From NCBI GenBank assembly GCA_905372355.1, contig CAJPOT010000004.1:124001-188000 (forward strand): a stretch of 64,000 nucleotides of DNA, read 5' to 3'. The notes beneath the pieces are model-generated. The model had not been told where the DNA came from. It saw nothing but the letters and a program-made list of their open reading frames with translations, and made no database searches. This DNA is from an uncultured Selenomonas sp. (GTDB taxonomy: Bacteria; Bacillota; Negativicutes; Selenomonadales; Selenomonadaceae). Position 1 is the first letter of the stretch; each line of letters begins with the position of its first letter. The position numbers and the translations under genes were made by a program. Shown here one piece after another: positions 8,262 through 16,665 of this stretch.

Positions 8262-8966
8262 GTGACAAAAGAGGATTTTGATGCGCTCGTCGCCCTTGTG
8301 CTCGCGAGCAAGAGGAAACCGCCCGAGGCGCTTTTTGCGAGCGGCTTCGGCGACTGGCATGCGCGCGCACGGCTCGGTCATTTTCTTGCCATGCAGGAAA
8401 TCGGCAAAGCACAGGAGGCGCGGGAGCTTTTCTGCTCCGTTCTCGATGAGGACGTCGACGAGGGAAACAGCGAGGATATCGAAGAAAAGATCTTCGCCCT
8501 GCAGCGCCTCAGCGAAATCGAGCATGCGGCGAAGGAGAACGAAGATGCGCTCACCCATATAAACCTCGCGATCGAGCTTGCTGAAGAGACGGACTATCTC
8601 TACAAGTTCATCCTGCGCGGCGAGCTTTGGGCAGCGCGTTGGAACATCCTGCACGCGATGGGACGCGCCGCCGAAGCCGAAGCCGAATGTGATGAGCGCA
8701 TCGCCGCCTACGAGAATATTCCCGTCAAGCACAACAGCTATCTCTATTACGGCTACCGCTTCAAGGCACAGCTCGCCGCCGAGCGCGGCGTCGTCCTCGT
8801 CGCAAAGGACTACATGCACATGGCGCTTCACGAGATGGAGATTCCCGCAGAATACGAAGACGCACTCGAAAAGGCGTTCTCCGCCACACATGAGAACGCC
8901 TCTTGGATCTTGAACGAAATCGACCGCGCAACACCGCGCCCCGAGCTTCTTGCCTGGGATATTTAA
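8262..8966 (+). CDS. Helical TPR-like protein of unknown function
   Basis: This is a 234-residue soluble, mostly helical, acidic protein. Segments such as EKIFALQRLSEIEHAAKENE and the AEAEAECDERIAAYENI stretch look like tetratricopeptide repeats, suggesting a protein-binding solenoid. I do not recognise a family. I chose GTG at 8262 because GGGAGG precedes it by 7 bases; the longer in-frame extension runs through the structured repeat 8117-8227 and is unlikely to be coded. No partner genes are co-directional: it converges on tadA and diverges from the deacetylase operon, with the repeat element as its upstream region. Confidence 0.7.
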   Translation: MTKEDFDALVALVLASKRKPPEALFASGFGDWHARARLGHFLAMQEIGKAQEARELFCSVLDEDVDEGNSEDIEEKIFALQRLSEIEHAAKENEDALTHINLAIELAEETDYLYKFILRGELWAARWNILHAMGRAAEAEAECDERIAAYENIPVKHNSYLYYGYRFKAQLAAERGVVLVAKDYMHMALHEMEIPAEYEDALEKAFSATHENASWILNEIDRATPRPELLAWDI

Positions 8967-9025
8967 GGAAACAAGACGGGCATCCGATCACTCGGGCGCA
9001 TCGAACGCTTGATTCACACGATTCT

Positions 9026-9493
9026 TCAAAGCACTGCTTTTTTGCGCCGCTGCCCGAAGAATCGCTTCATGATGGCTCTGCATTCGTCCTCTAGGACGCC
9101 TGCACGCATCTCCAGCTGATGGTTGAGCGCGGGATGGCAGACGATGTTGAAAAGCGACTCGCACGCGCCCGCCTTTGCATCCGTTGCACCGTAGACGACG
9201 CGATCGACGCGGCTCATGACGAGCGCGCCCGCACACATCGGGCAAGGCTCGATCGTAACGTAGAGCGTCAGCCCCGAAAGGCGCCAGCGGCCAAGCTTCT
9301 TCGCCGCTTCCTGCAGAGCGATGATCTCGGCATGTGCCGTGCCGTCGTGCCAAGTTTCGCGCATATTGTGCGCACGCGCGACGACCGTGCCAGCCGCATC
9401 GACGAGCACGGCGCCAATGGGCACCTCGCCCGCTTGGAAGGCCTCCTGCGCCTCCTTGAGCGCCTCCTTCATAAAAGTGACGTCATCCAGCAT
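9026..9493 (-). CDS. tadA: tRNA-specific adenosine-34 deaminase
   Basis: TadA converts adenosine to inosine at the wobble base of tRNA-Arg(ACG). The 155-residue protein has the cytidine-deaminase-fold zinc site: HAE at 54-56 (His54 ligand, Glu56 proton shuttle) and PCPMC at 83-87 (Cys84, Cys87 ligands). Length is usual. It overlaps the upstream 96-residue gene by 11 bases, so the two are transcribed together. No terminator is clear between this gene and the convergent TPR gene. Confidence 0.95.
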   Translation of the reverse strand: MLDDVTFMKEALKEAQEAFQAGEVPIGAVLVDAAGTVVARAHNMRETWHDGTAHAEIIALQEAAKKLGRWRLSGLTLYVTIEPCPMCAGALVMSRVDRVVYGATDAKAGACESLFNIVCHPALNHQLEMRAGVLEDECRAIMKRFFGQRRKKAVL

Positions 9494-9773
9494 GAATTCG
9501 ACTCACAAGCCCGCGCAGGTCAAGCGCCTGCCGGTTCCGATAGAAGAGCGACTGCGTAGCGCGGTGCACATCGAGATGATAGGCGTCTTGCTCCGCCTCT
9601 TTCTCCCTTTCCTCGCGATTCTTCTTATTCTTCTCCATCGCCGACTCGAGCATGCGCTTGAAGTTTTCCTTCTTGTTCCCGCTCTCGCCGTCCTTCGCCT
9701 CGCGGCGACGTACATCATAGACGGCGCCCTTCATGCGCGCGATCTTTTCAACCTTGTCAATCATGGCGGACAC
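9483..9773 (-). CDS. Small charged protein of unknown function, co-transcribed with tadA
   Basis: This 96-residue protein is rich in Lys, Glu and Arg, with a central helix (EKNKKNREEREKEAEQDA) likely to form a coiled coil. No signal peptide or membrane segment is present. A GGAGGTG ribosome site lies 7 bases before the ATG at 9773. The 3' end overlaps tadA by 11 bases. I do not recognise the family. The good ribosome site and the overlap make it a real gene rather than a shadow frame. Confidence 0.7.
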   Translation of the reverse strand: MSAMIDKVEKIARMKGAVYDVRRREAKDGESGNKKENFKRMLESAMEKNKKNREEREKEAEQDAYHLDVHRATQSLFYRNRQALDLRGLVSRIHAG

Positions 9774-9920
9774 CTCCTGAAAATGAAAAAGGATTCCATC
9801 AAAGGAAAATCGTTTTCCCTTATGTTTCTTATATCGTTCAAAATAGTCTGCACCTTAATAAAAAACCTATGCTTCTTAGGCTTTTTGTCTTATTAGATTT
9901 CTCCAAGAAAGGAGTCATTC

Positions 9921-10616
9921 ATGACCACAGTTCAACCACAAAACACACTTCCTGCCAATACGGCGCAACTGACCTACCGTTTCCTCGCAGGAGTCTGCCT
10001 CATCGTCTTCCTGCTCTGGCTCGTAGGACTCGTCTTCCTTGAGCCCGATCCCTACGCGCTCTACATCTTCACAGGAATCATTCTCGCCATCGTCACGCTG
10101 GCCGCCGGAAGCAGTGCACGCGGACCGAAGGCGACCACGATGAAGAGCTCGGAAAAAGTCGAATTTCTCAAGAGTCTGCCCGAATCCTTCCAGATCTTCA
10201 CGAACGTGAGCATCGGCGTGCGCACGAACCTCGATGCCGTCATCGTCGGAGCGAACGGCGTCTTCATCGTCGACGTCAAGACCCGCTCGGGCAAGATCGA
10301 ACCGACGGCTGGCAGCGACTGGATTCGTCACAAGGTCGGCAGCAAGGGCACACCGTACCGCGTGCCGATGAAGAATCCCCTGCAGCAGATGAAGCGCGAC
10401 ATTCGCGAACTGCAGTCGTACCTTGCCTCCTGCGGCGTCCGCCCATGGATTGACGGCAGCGTCTGCTTCACGCGTGCAGAATTCGATGAAGAAATCGAGG
10501 GCTGCTACACATCGGAAGAGGCGGTACTCGATCATATCAAGAACTTCCCCGACGAACATCCGCTGTCCGACGAAGAACAGAATACGGTTGCCGCAGCGCT
10601 CGCGGAACGACTGTAA
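9921..10616 (+). CDS. Membrane-anchored NERD-domain protein
   Basis: This 231-residue protein has two N-terminal hydrophobic helices (about 15-60) followed by a NERD (nuclease-related) domain (about 75-185). The core GANGVFIVDVKTRSGKIE holds the Asp and Lys of the restriction-nuclease-like E-V-K type site (here V-D-V-K), and a conserved Gln/Arg helix follows. NERD proteins are thought to process DNA or RNA, but their role is poorly known. AGAAAGGAG precedes the ATG by 6 bases. It is monocistronic, ending at the terminator 10650-10677. The 147-base upstream gap holds a small hairpin (9861-9886) and no clear promoter hexamers. Confidence 0.75.
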   Translation: MTTVQPQNTLPANTAQLTYRFLAGVCLIVFLLWLVGLVFLEPDPYALYIFTGIILAIVTLAAGSSARGPKATTMKSSEKVEFLKSLPESFQIFTNVSIGVRTNLDAVIVGANGVFIVDVKTRSGKIEPTAGSDWIRHKVGSKGTPYRVPMKNPLQQMKRDIRELQSYLASCGVRPWIDGSVCFTRAEFDEEIEGCYTSEEAVLDHIKNFPDEHPLSDEEQNTVAAALAERL

Positions 10617-10649
10617 CCTGAGCACGCCAATACTCGCTTTGCGTGCAGG

Positions 10650-10677
10650 AAAAAAGGAGCCAGCCGGCTCCTTTTTT
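10650..10677. terminator. Bidirectional terminator between the NERD gene and the DUF4352-like gene
   Basis: Six A bases, GGAGCC, loop AGCC, GGCTCC and six T bases form a symmetric intrinsic terminator. The stop of the minus-strand gene (10679-10677) touches its T-tract. Confidence 0.9.
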
Positions 10678-11327
10678 CATATCCCTTTCACACTTTCCGG
10701 CAGATGGAACTTCATCACGTCGCCTCCGCCTGCAGGCTGGATCGTCAGCACGGAGGGATGCTCGTCCGCATCGAGCTTGAAGACGAGGCTCGCCGTCGCC
10801 GCTGCCCCCGGTGGGATGTCGACGGCGTTGAACACGGGCGTCTGCCGCGCAGCGAGAGCCGCCATGCCGTCCTTCGATACGCTGTGACGCTCCTGATCGC
10901 TGTCCGTGAGCGATATGCCCTGCGGCACGACGCTCACGGGCTGCTTGTCGGCATTCGCGATCGAGGCCTTGACGATGAGGAACGGCCCATCCTCCTTCGC
11001 GCCCTCGATTGATTCGACGCGCTTCGCCTCCAAGATCATGACCTGCAGCGAATACGGACTCTTGCCTTCCTTCTTTTCCTTGTCCGCTTCTTCCTTCGCC
11101 TTTTCCTGCGCTTCCTTCACGTCCTTGGCGTCCACAGCGGCCGCTTCGCCGCCCTTCGCCGCCTTCCCTTCCTGTGCCTTCTCCTGAGACGATGTGCTCG
11201 CCGCCTGCTGCGAACTGCCTGCAAGAAGCCTTGCACTGCCGCCCGCAAAGAAGAACCAATAGCCGCCAATGCAAAGGACGACAGCCGCCAGCGTGATGGC
11301 GGCGAATCTCCCTGCCAAAGCCTTCAT
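10677..11327 (-). CDS. Membrane-anchored DUF4352-like protein
   Basis: This 216-residue protein has an N-terminal membrane helix (about 8-28) that is a signal anchor rather than a lipoprotein signal, as no lipobox is seen. It is followed by a low-complexity Ala/Lys/Glu linker (about 35-85) and a beta-rich domain (about 95-210). The pattern FLIVKASIANADKQPV then IPPGAAATASLVFKLD looks like the extracellular immunoglobulin-like DUF4352 fold. The ATG at 11327 has GGGGAG upstream; an earlier frame start at 11405 would lie ahead of the promoter. It probably acts on the outer face of the cytoplasmic membrane. Function unknown. Confidence 0.65.
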   Translation of the reverse strand: MKALAGRFAAITLAAVVLCIGGYWFFFAGGSARLLAGSSQQAASTSSQEKAQEGKAAKGGEAAAVDAKDVKEAQEKAKEEADKEKKEGKSPYSLQVMILEAKRVESIEGAKEDGPFLIVKASIANADKQPVSVVPQGISLTDSDQERHSVSKDGMAALAARQTPVFNAVDIPPGAAATASLVFKLDADEHPSVLTIQPAGGGDVMKFHLPESVKGI

Positions 11328-11358
11328 ACATCCACTCCCCTTTTTCCACTCGTATGAC

Positions 11359-11388
11359 ATTATATCGTCAAAAAAGCCATTTTCCCAA
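11359..11388 (-). promoter_or_regulatory. Promoter of the DUF4352-like gene
   Basis: On the minus strand TTGGGA (11388-11383), an 18-base spacer and TATAAT (11364-11359) lie about 35 bases before the ATG, directly after the mdh terminator. Confidence 0.55.
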
Positions 11389-11390
11389 AG

Positions 11391-11423
11391 AAAAAGCTCC
11401 CGCAAGATGCAGGAGCTTTTTTT
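11391..11423 (-). terminator. mdh terminator
   Basis: Read on the minus strand, AAAAAGCTCCTGCA, loop TCT and TGCGGGAGCTTTTT form a long stem with a trailing T-tract, just after the mdh stop codon. Confidence 0.9.
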
Positions 11424-11436
11424 AACGTATGAGAGA

Positions 11437-12405
11437 TTACTTCAGCGCATCGCCGAGCTTCGAGTTCGTGTTGCGTGCAGCAGCGACGCTCTCCTCGAAC
11501 TTCGCCTTCTCCTCGTCGGAGAACTTGACCTCGATGATCTTCTCGCAGCCGCCCTTGCCGAGGATGACGGGCACGCCGATCGCGAGATCCTTCTCGCCAT
11601 ACTCGCCGTCCAAGCCGACGCAGCACGGAATGAGCTTCTTCGCATCGAGAGCGATCGCCTCGACCATCATCGCCGCCGCAGCGCCCGGAGCCATCCATGC
11701 GGACGTGCCGAGGAGCTTCGTGAGCGTTGCGCCGCCGACCTTCGTCTTCTCGACGACGTCCGTCAGAGCTTCCTTCGAGAGAAGCTGAGTCACGGGAACG
11801 CCGCGCAGCGTAGCATGGCTTACGAGCGGAACCATCGTCTTGTCGCTGTGGCCGCCCAGCACCATGCCGTCGATGTCCGTCGGCGTCGCAGGATAGCCAG
11901 CTTCCGTTAATGCAACGGAGAGGTAATAGCGGAAACGGCTGCTGTCAAGCATACCGCCCTGACCGAGGATGCGGTTGCGCGGCAGGCCGGAATCCTTCAG
12001 CGCCAAGTACGTCATGGCGTCCATCGGGTTGGAGATGATGATGAAGTACGCATCGGGGGAGAACTTCAGAGCCTGATCGACAACGCTCTTGACGATCTTT
12101 GCGTTGACGCCGATCAGATCCTCGCGGCTCATGCCCGGCTTGCGCGGCATGCCGGACGTGATGACGACGACCTCGGAGCCCGCCGTAGGAGCATAGCCGT
12201 TCGGATCGTCCGGCAGAGCCGTGACGCCCTTCACCGTCGTGTCAAAGTTCAGCATGTGAGCCGTCTGCATGATGTCGATGGCCTTGCCTTCAGGCACGCC
12301 TTCCTTGATGTCAACGAGGACGACCTCGCTGCAGAACGCCTTCGTCGCAAGAACGTTCGCAACGGTAGCTCCGACATTACCTGCACCAACAACTGTTACT
12401 TTCAT
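11437..12405 (-). CDS. mdh: NAD-dependent malate dehydrogenase (LDH-like type)
   Basis: This enzyme interconverts malate and oxaloacetate with NAD(H). The 322-residue protein has the Rossmann glycine motif GAGNVGA (7-13), the MDH-specific loop MPRKPGMSRED (Arg residues that bind the second carboxylate, where lactate dehydrogenases have Gln), SNPMDAMTY, and the catalytic His in GGHSDKTMV. The ATG at 12405 is preceded by GGAGG and fits the family's N-terminus. A frame extension to 12498 has no stop but would add 31 unrelated residues. It probably serves the reductive branch toward succinate and propionate typical of Selenomonas (inference). Confidence 0.93.
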   Translation of the reverse strand: MKVTVVGAGNVGATVANVLATKAFCSEVVLVDIKEGVPEGKAIDIMQTAHMLNFDTTVKGVTALPDDPNGYAPTAGSEVVVITSGMPRKPGMSREDLIGVNAKIVKSVVDQALKFSPDAYFIIISNPMDAMTYLALKDSGLPRNRILGQGGMLDSSRFRYYLSVALTEAGYPATPTDIDGMVLGGHSDKTMVPLVSHATLRGVPVTQLLSKEALTDVVEKTKVGGATLTKLLGTSAWMAPGAAAAMMVEAIALDAKKLIPCCVGLDGEYGEKDLAIGVPVILGKGGCEKIIEVKFSDEEKAKFEESVAAARNTNSKLGDALK

Positions 12406-12506
12406 GTAAAATCTGCCTCCTTTGAAATTCGGCGAGACATCCCCCACTTGCCGGGACGCATCTCCAGTGCTTGGATGATAAGTAAAACCCAAGTTCATCG
12501 CCTTTG

Positions 12507-12535
12507 ATTATACCAAAATTTACAGAAATAATCAA
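12507..12535 (-). promoter_or_regulatory. mdh promoter
   Basis: TTGATT (12535-12530), a 17-base spacer and TATAAT (12512-12507) on the minus strand. The RNA start near 12500 gives a leader of about 95 bases before the mdh ATG. Confidence 0.7.
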
Positions 12536-12593
12536 TTTGTTTCATGCAAATTTTGATGAAATCATTACTCCCATTTATCAGTATGCGCAAAGG

Positions 12594-12755
12594 CTATGCT
12601 TGCTCTTCAAACATATCCTTGCCCACACCGCACAAGGGACAGACGAAGTCCTCCGGCAGATCTTCAAACTTCACGCCCGGCGCAAGATCATAGTCGGGAT
12701 CGCCCTTCGCCTCATCGTACACCCAGCCGCAGACCGTGCAAGTCCAAGTTTTCAT
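12594..12755 (-). CDS. Rubredoxin
   Basis: This 53-residue one-iron electron carrier has two Cys-x-x-Cys knuckles: CTVC at 6-9 and CPLC at 39-42. The family stretch is [25 protein letters not shown] lies before the ATG at 12755; an upstream in-frame ATG at 12794 would precede that site. Rubredoxins in anaerobes pass electrons to oxygen- or superoxide-reducing enzymes such as rubrerythrin or flavodiiron protein, none of which is adjacent here. It appears monocistronic. Confidence 0.95.
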   Translation of the reverse strand: MKTWTCTVCGWVYDEAKGDPDYDLAPGVKFEDLPEDFVCPLCGVGKDMFEEQA

Positions 12756-12787
12756 AAGAAATTCCTCCTTGTCAGAATGAAATCTTC

Positions 12788-12802
12788 GGGGCAACGCCCC
12801 GC
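12788..12802 (-). promoter_or_regulatory. Hairpin at the 5' end of rubredoxin mRNA
   Basis: CGGGGC, loop AAC and GCCCCG form a 6-base GC stem a few bases downstream of the predicted RNA start (about 12806). A 5'-terminal hairpin of this kind may stabilise the short message. It might instead be the 3' end of the upstream chemoreceptor transcript, though no T-tract follows. Confidence 0.35.
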
Positions 12803-12812
12803 TACGCTCCTA

Positions 12813-12841
12813 TGATACTATGCACGGTCAGACAAAGCAAG
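12813..12841 (-). promoter_or_regulatory. Candidate rubredoxin promoter
   Basis: TTGCTT (12841-12836), a 17-base spacer and TATCAT (12818-12813) on the minus strand, between the chemoreceptor stop and rubredoxin. Confidence 0.5.
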
Positions 12842-12852
12842 CGTTTTGAAAA

Positions 12853-14649
12853 TCATATTTTGAAATTCTTGATGTCGTCCGTGAACGACACGGCGATCTT
12901 TTGGAAATCCTGGATCTTTTCCATCATGTCCTGCAGCTTCCCGTGATGGTCGCCCACCGTCTCGTTGACGGACTTTGCTGCAGCGGAATTCTCCTCGGAA
13001 AGTCCTGCGACATTTTTCACCTGTCCGATGGCGTCATTCATGCGTCTCATCTCGTCGTTGAGACGCTCTATGATGCCGCCGATGCTCGCCGACACCTCGC
13101 GGATATTCGCGACGAAAGCGTTGTTGCTCTCAACGACCTGCACGAGTTCGCCGCTCTCCTTGCCGAGCGCATGGTATTCCGTGTCGATGCTCGCGACGAC
13201 GTCATTGATGATGCGCGTGATGTTGCGCACGTCAGATGTGATCGTGTCCGCCTGATCGCGCGACTCGGCGGCGAGCTTGCCGATCTCCTGCGCGACGACG
13301 GCAAAGCCCCTGCCCTGCTCGCCGGCGCGCGCCGCTTCGACCGAAGCGTTGAGGGCGAGGAGATTCGTCTGCGAGGCGATTTCTGTCACCATGTTGGCGA
13401 TGGAGATGATCTTCTCCGTCTCACTCTTCAAGGAGTCGGCGGCGTTGCGCACGGCAGCGAAGTTTTCCATGCTCCTGCCCAGCGCATCGCTGGAGGCGCG
13501 CACGCCGTCGAAACCGCGCGCCACATTTTCCACGGCTTCCGCAAGGCTCCGATTGTTCTTCTCCTGCGAGGAGACGACCTGCTGCAGCGCCTCGACGTTT
13601 CGGTTCAGAACCTCCGCCACCTGCCCCGTCGAAGAAGCGCTCTCTGTCGTCGCTTCCGACACGCTGTCGACGACCTCCGCGATGTGGGCGGAAGCATGAC
13701 TCATGTTGCTCGCCAGTTCATTGAACTTGCCGCCATAGGCGATGAGCTCATCCCCCATGCCGCGAAATCCGGTGAAGTCTGCACGCACCGACTTCTTGTA
13801 GGCGTCGATCAGCGCCCCCAGCTCCTCAAATTCATCGCGCGAGGTCAGCACGAGATCAGCGGAGAAGCGATGTTCGGCGATGTCCGCAAGCTCGCGGCGC
13901 AAAAGGCGCAGCGGTGCGAGCAGCAAAAATGCGCCGGCGCCGCCCACGATGCCCATGAGAAGGGGAAAGGCGAATACGACAGAAGATGTGCCGAAAAACC
14001 AAAAGAGCACGCTGAGCACGAGCGAAGCGGCGAAGGACATGACGGCGAACTTGACGGGCAACGAGCGAGAAAACAGGCCAAGCGCACAGCTGAACGAAAA
14101 TCTCCGCTTTTCCAATATGCGCTCCTTGAAGCGCAGCCGCAGGCGCACGACGCCGTTTCCTTCCTCCACGACATTGACCTCGACCGGCTCCTTGAAGTAG
14201 TCGATCGCGCCCTTCAACAGGCCGCGGAAGTACGGAATGAGGCTGCGCTTCGACTTGTAAAGAAGCTCCGCCTCGTGCTCGGACAGCGGCGTCACCTTCA
14301 AGAGCGGCGGATTCGCGCCCGGAATCTTCTTGACGATTTCCACATGCACATTGTAAATGGACGCGAGGAACGTATAGATGTTCTTGCCTTCAAAAAAGGA
14401 CGGATATACAGCGGCAAAGGTCAGGACGTTGTCGCGCCCCAATTCGTACCAAACGTCATCCGGCGTCTGCCCCGTATGCCTTGCCAGAGCATCGACAAAG
14501 GTGCGGATCTCACTGTCCGGCACATCTTCCAACGGGGTGAAGATGCGGCCCGGCGCCCATCCCGCCTCCCGGCATGATTCTTGGACGGCCGTCCCATCCC
14601 AAAGCTTCTGCGCCGTATCCATCCACGTCGCCACAACAGTTCCCTTCAT
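12853..14649 (-). CDS. Methyl-accepting chemotaxis protein with N-terminal H-NOX heme sensor
   Basis: This 598-residue chemoreceptor has an H-NOX (HNOB) domain at about 1-181, two membrane helices at about 195-260, a HAMP-like segment, and a signalling domain at about 330-590 with the hairpin tip core ([20 protein letters not shown], then QEIGKLA). Aligned without gaps to the Thermoanaerobacter H-NOX recalled from memory, it keeps proximal heme His102, Pro115, the YxSxR heme-propionate motif (131, 133, 135) and the distal O2-stabilising trio Trp9, Asn74 and Tyr140. It therefore probably senses O2. The ATG at 14649 has AGGAG upstream and matches the family start MKGT. It would signal through CheW and CheA (30058-32631). 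No CheR/CheB-binding pentapeptide is at its C-terminus. Confidence 0.93.
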   Translation of the reverse strand: MKGTVVATWMDTAQKLWDGTAVQESCREAGWAPGRIFTPLEDVPDSEIRTFVDALARHTGQTPDDVWYELGRDNVLTFAAVYPSFFEGKNIYTFLASIYNVHVEIVKKIPGANPPLLKVTPLSEHEAELLYKSKRSLIPYFRGLLKGAIDYFKEPVEVNVVEEGNGVVRLRLRFKERILEKRRFSFSCALGLFSRSLPVKFAVMSFAASLVLSVLFWFFGTSSVVFAFPLLMGIVGGAGAFLLLAPLRLLRRELADIAEHRFSADLVLTSRDEFEELGALIDAYKKSVRADFTGFRGMGDELIAYGGKFNELASNMSHASAHIAEVVDSVSEATTESASSTGQVAEVLNRNVEALQQVVSSQEKNNRSLAEAVENVARGFDGVRASSDALGRSMENFAAVRNAADSLKSETEKIISIANMVTEIASQTNLLALNASVEAARAGEQGRGFAVVAQEIGKLAAESRDQADTITSDVRNITRIINDVVASIDTEYHALGKESGELVQVVESNNAFVANIREVSASIGGIIERLNDEMRRMNDAIGQVKNVAGLSEENSAAAKSVNETVGDHHGKLQDMMEKIQDFQKIAVSFTDDIKNFKI

Positions 14650-14749
14650 GATCCGCTCCTCTTCTTTCATCATATCCTGCGGCGCATTTCCTTTCCTCTC
14701 CTGCCCTTCTTATGCTATACTGACAACAAACAGCAAGGGGAGGATTTTC

Positions 14750-15151
14750 ATGTCCGCATTTTCCAAGACGATGCGCCGTCACTTCTTCACACGCGAGTTC
14801 CTATTGTTTCTCGCCGTCGGCTGCCTCAACACGTTCAACGGCAGTCTGCTCGCCAAAATTTTCGAGCTTCTCGTCGATACGAATCTCGCGTTCAACATCG
14901 GCTACATCCTCGCAAACATCATCGCCTACGCGCTCAACAGCCGCTTGATCTTCCACGAACCGATGACGCTCGAAAAGTGTGTGAAGTTCGCGATTTCCTA
15001 TATTCCGAACTATGTGATTCAGAACGTCATCGTCTTCCTCTTCTACAACCAGCTCGGCTTTCCCAGTCTCGCGGCTTTCATATTAGCCGCCGTCCTCGGC
15101 GTGCCCATCACCTTCCTCGCCGTAAAGCTCTTCGCCTTCGGCAGGAAGTGA
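14750..15151 (+). CDS. GtrA-family membrane protein
   Basis: This 133-residue protein has four hydrophobic helices and the GtrA fold. The pattern FLLFLAVGCLNTF at the first helix and the ending FLAVKLFAFG are typical. GtrA-like proteins are proposed to flip polyprenyl-phosphate-linked sugars. The usual partner GtrB (a DPMS-type glycosyltransferase) is not adjacent. AGGGGAGG precedes the ATG at 14750 by 6 bases; the frame is open further upstream but that part is antisense to the chemoreceptor. A TATACT at 14716-14721 may be its -10 box. Confidence 0.8.
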   Translation: MSAFSKTMRRHFFTREFLLFLAVGCLNTFNGSLLAKIFELLVDTNLAFNIGYILANIIAYALNSRLIFHEPMTLEKCVKFAISYIPNYVIQNVIVFLFYNQLGFPSLAAFILAAVLGVPITFLAVKLFAFGRK

Positions 15152-15171
15152 GCCGCCCTCAAAAAGCTCCT

Positions 15172-16041
15172 TCATTCGCCTTCGTACCAGCAAAAGATTG
15201 CCTGCGTGCCGCAGTCTTCCATGCCTCGCGCGGAAAGCTCCTCGTAGAGCTTCTTGGCGAGTTTGAGACCCGGAAGGTCAAGCTCCATCTCCTCAGCCGA
15301 TTCGACGGCGATGCGCATGTCCTTGAGGAAATGCTTGATGAAGAAGCCCGGCGACCAGTCGTTCGCGAGCATCTTCGGTGCGAGGTTCGTCAGCGACCAC
15401 GAGCCTGCCGCGCCGCCTGCAATCGTCTGCTGCACCGCCTCAGCGTCCAAGCCGCTCTTCTTCGCATACGCCATGGCCTCGGCAACGCCGAGCATGTTCG
15501 AGGCGATGGCGATCTGGTTGCTCATCTTGACGAACTGCCCGCTGCCCGCCGCACCGAAATAATGCGCGGTCTTTCCCATGGCGGCGAAGAGGTCTTTGCA
15601 CCTCTCGAATGCTTCTCGCTCTCCGCCGACCATGATGGCGAGCGTCGCGTCTCTCGCGCCGATGTCGCCGCCCGAGACGGGCGCATCGAGCGCTGCGACG
15701 CCTTTTTCCTTCGCCGCAGCGAAAATCTTCTTGGCGAGCGCAGGGCTTGACGTCGTCATGTCGATGACGATGCCGCCCTCCTTCGCTGCGAGGACGCCTT
15801 CAGCGCCCAGGTAAATCTCCTCGACGTCCTTCGGGTAGCCGACGATGGAGATGACGATGTCCGCCTCCTTCGCCAATTCTTTCGGCGAGGCCGACCAAGC
15901 CGCCCCTTCCTCGATGAGTTTTTTCGCCTTTTCCTTCGTGCGCGTGTAGACGCTGACGGGATAGCCGGCCTTCATGAGGTTCCTCGCCATACTGCTTCCC
16001 ATGACGCCCGTGCCGATAAAACCGATTTTTTCTCTTGCCAT
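15172..16041 (-). CDS. Beta-hydroxyacid dehydrogenase (GarR/3-hydroxyisobutyrate dehydrogenase family)
   Basis: This 289-residue NAD(P)-dependent enzyme has a Rossmann N-domain, FIGTGVMGSSMA at 7-18, the substrate motif DAPVSGGDIGA near 120, the catalytic-Lys helix GSGQFVKMSNQ near 172, and KDM near 240. Members oxidise or reduce short beta-hydroxyacids such as tartronate semialdehyde or 3-hydroxyisobutyrate; the exact substrate cannot be read from sequence. The ATG at 16041 lies 9 bases after GGGAGG, while the ATG at 16050 would touch the ribosome site. It is followed by the convergent gtrA only 20 bases away. Confidence 0.88.
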   Translation of the reverse strand: MAREKIGFIGTGVMGSSMARNLMKAGYPVSVYTRTKEKAKKLIEEGAAWSASPKELAKEADIVISIVGYPKDVEEIYLGAEGVLAAKEGGIVIDMTTSSPALAKKIFAAAKEKGVAALDAPVSGGDIGARDATLAIMVGGEREAFERCKDLFAAMGKTAHYFGAAGSGQFVKMSNQIAIASNMLGVAEAMAYAKKSGLDAEAVQQTIAGGAAGSWSLTNLAPKMLANDWSPGFFIKHFLKDMRIAVESAEEMELDLPGLKLAKKLYEELSARGMEDCGTQAIFCWYEGE

Positions 16042-16119
16042 ACGATTCATCCTCCCTTGAAAAGCGCGATTTCGTCCCGCACTTTCCTGGATGCTTCTTC
16101 CTGTTTCCTACATATTGCA

Positions 16120-16159
16120 AATCCCCGCCGCCTGCCGCTGCTGCGGAGTGTCGGGGATT
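16120..16159 (-). terminator. Probable terminator after the floA-nfeD group
   Basis: AATCCCCG with CGGGGATT forms an 8-base stem enclosing a GC-rich, itself foldable loop. The minus-strand tail is ATTTGCAAT, so the T-tract is weak. It lies just after the 155-residue gene. Confidence 0.5.
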
Positions 16160-16170
16160 CTTCTCTCCTC

Positions 16171-16638
16171 TCACGAACGGAAATACGGACTCCGCCTGCG
16201 CTGCGCCTTGGGACGTCCGATGACCTCGGCGAGCACGACCGCCTGCAGCAGGCCGGCGGGCGTAAGATCGAGCGCGAGGGCGCGGGGGCGCGCCGCCTCT
16301 TCCGGCGAATGCTGCAGCTTTTTCCCCCTGCTTTCCGCATGGCGCAGAGAAGCGGGCGAGCGGGCAGCAGAAGCAGACTCGATTTCGGAGAGCGCCTCGC
16401 TCGGTACATCGCTCGTCTCAACCGCTGCCGCCCGCTCGTCCAAGAAGCGGCGCAGCAAATCCCGTACTTCTGCGGGATTCTCGGCCATGACCTGCGTCGT
16501 TTCAGCCGTTCCTCCCATTTCGTCCGGAGATGCCGAGGATTCGGGCGCTTTCTGCCGACGCGCCTCTTTTTTCTTCTTGTCCAACAGACTTTTTACGAGG
16601 AGGAATATGACGAAGAGGACGATGCCCGTGACGCTCAT
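16171..16638 (-). CDS. Single-pass membrane protein of unknown function, third gene of the flotillin group
   Basis: This 155-residue protein has one N-terminal membrane helix (about 2-17) followed by a Lys/Arg-rich stop (DKKKKEARRQK) and a long charged, probably disordered cytoplasmic tail. The final 40 residues are more ordered (LALDLTPAGLLQAVVLAEVIG). It lies 27 bases after floA in the same orientation, so it is likely part of the nfeD-floA transcript and may be a membrane-domain client. No family is recognised. Confidence 0.6.
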   Translation of the reverse strand: MSVTGIVLFVIFLLVKSLLDKKKKEARRQKAPESSASPDEMGGTAETTQVMAENPAEVRDLLRRFLDERAAAVETSDVPSEALSEIESASAARSPASLRHAESRGKKLQHSPEEAARPRALALDLTPAGLLQAVVLAEVIGRPKAQRRRSPYFRS

Positions 16639-16665
16639 GTCGACTGCCTCCTTCCCTCTTCCATC

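Noticed and set aside
9861..9886. Terminator-like hairpin (CCTA/TAGG with A and T tracts)
   Set aside because: It lies between divergent genes where no transcript should end, and the stem is short with a bulge; treated as chance.
9783..9896. 37-residue hydrophobic frame between the tadA set and the NERD gene
   Set aside because: No ribosome site on the plus strand; the nearby purine-rich tract is the ribosome site of the minus-strand gene.
12901..14577. 558-codon open frame opposite the H-NOX chemoreceptor
   Set aside because: The minus-strand protein has complete H-NOX and signalling domains; the plus frame has none.
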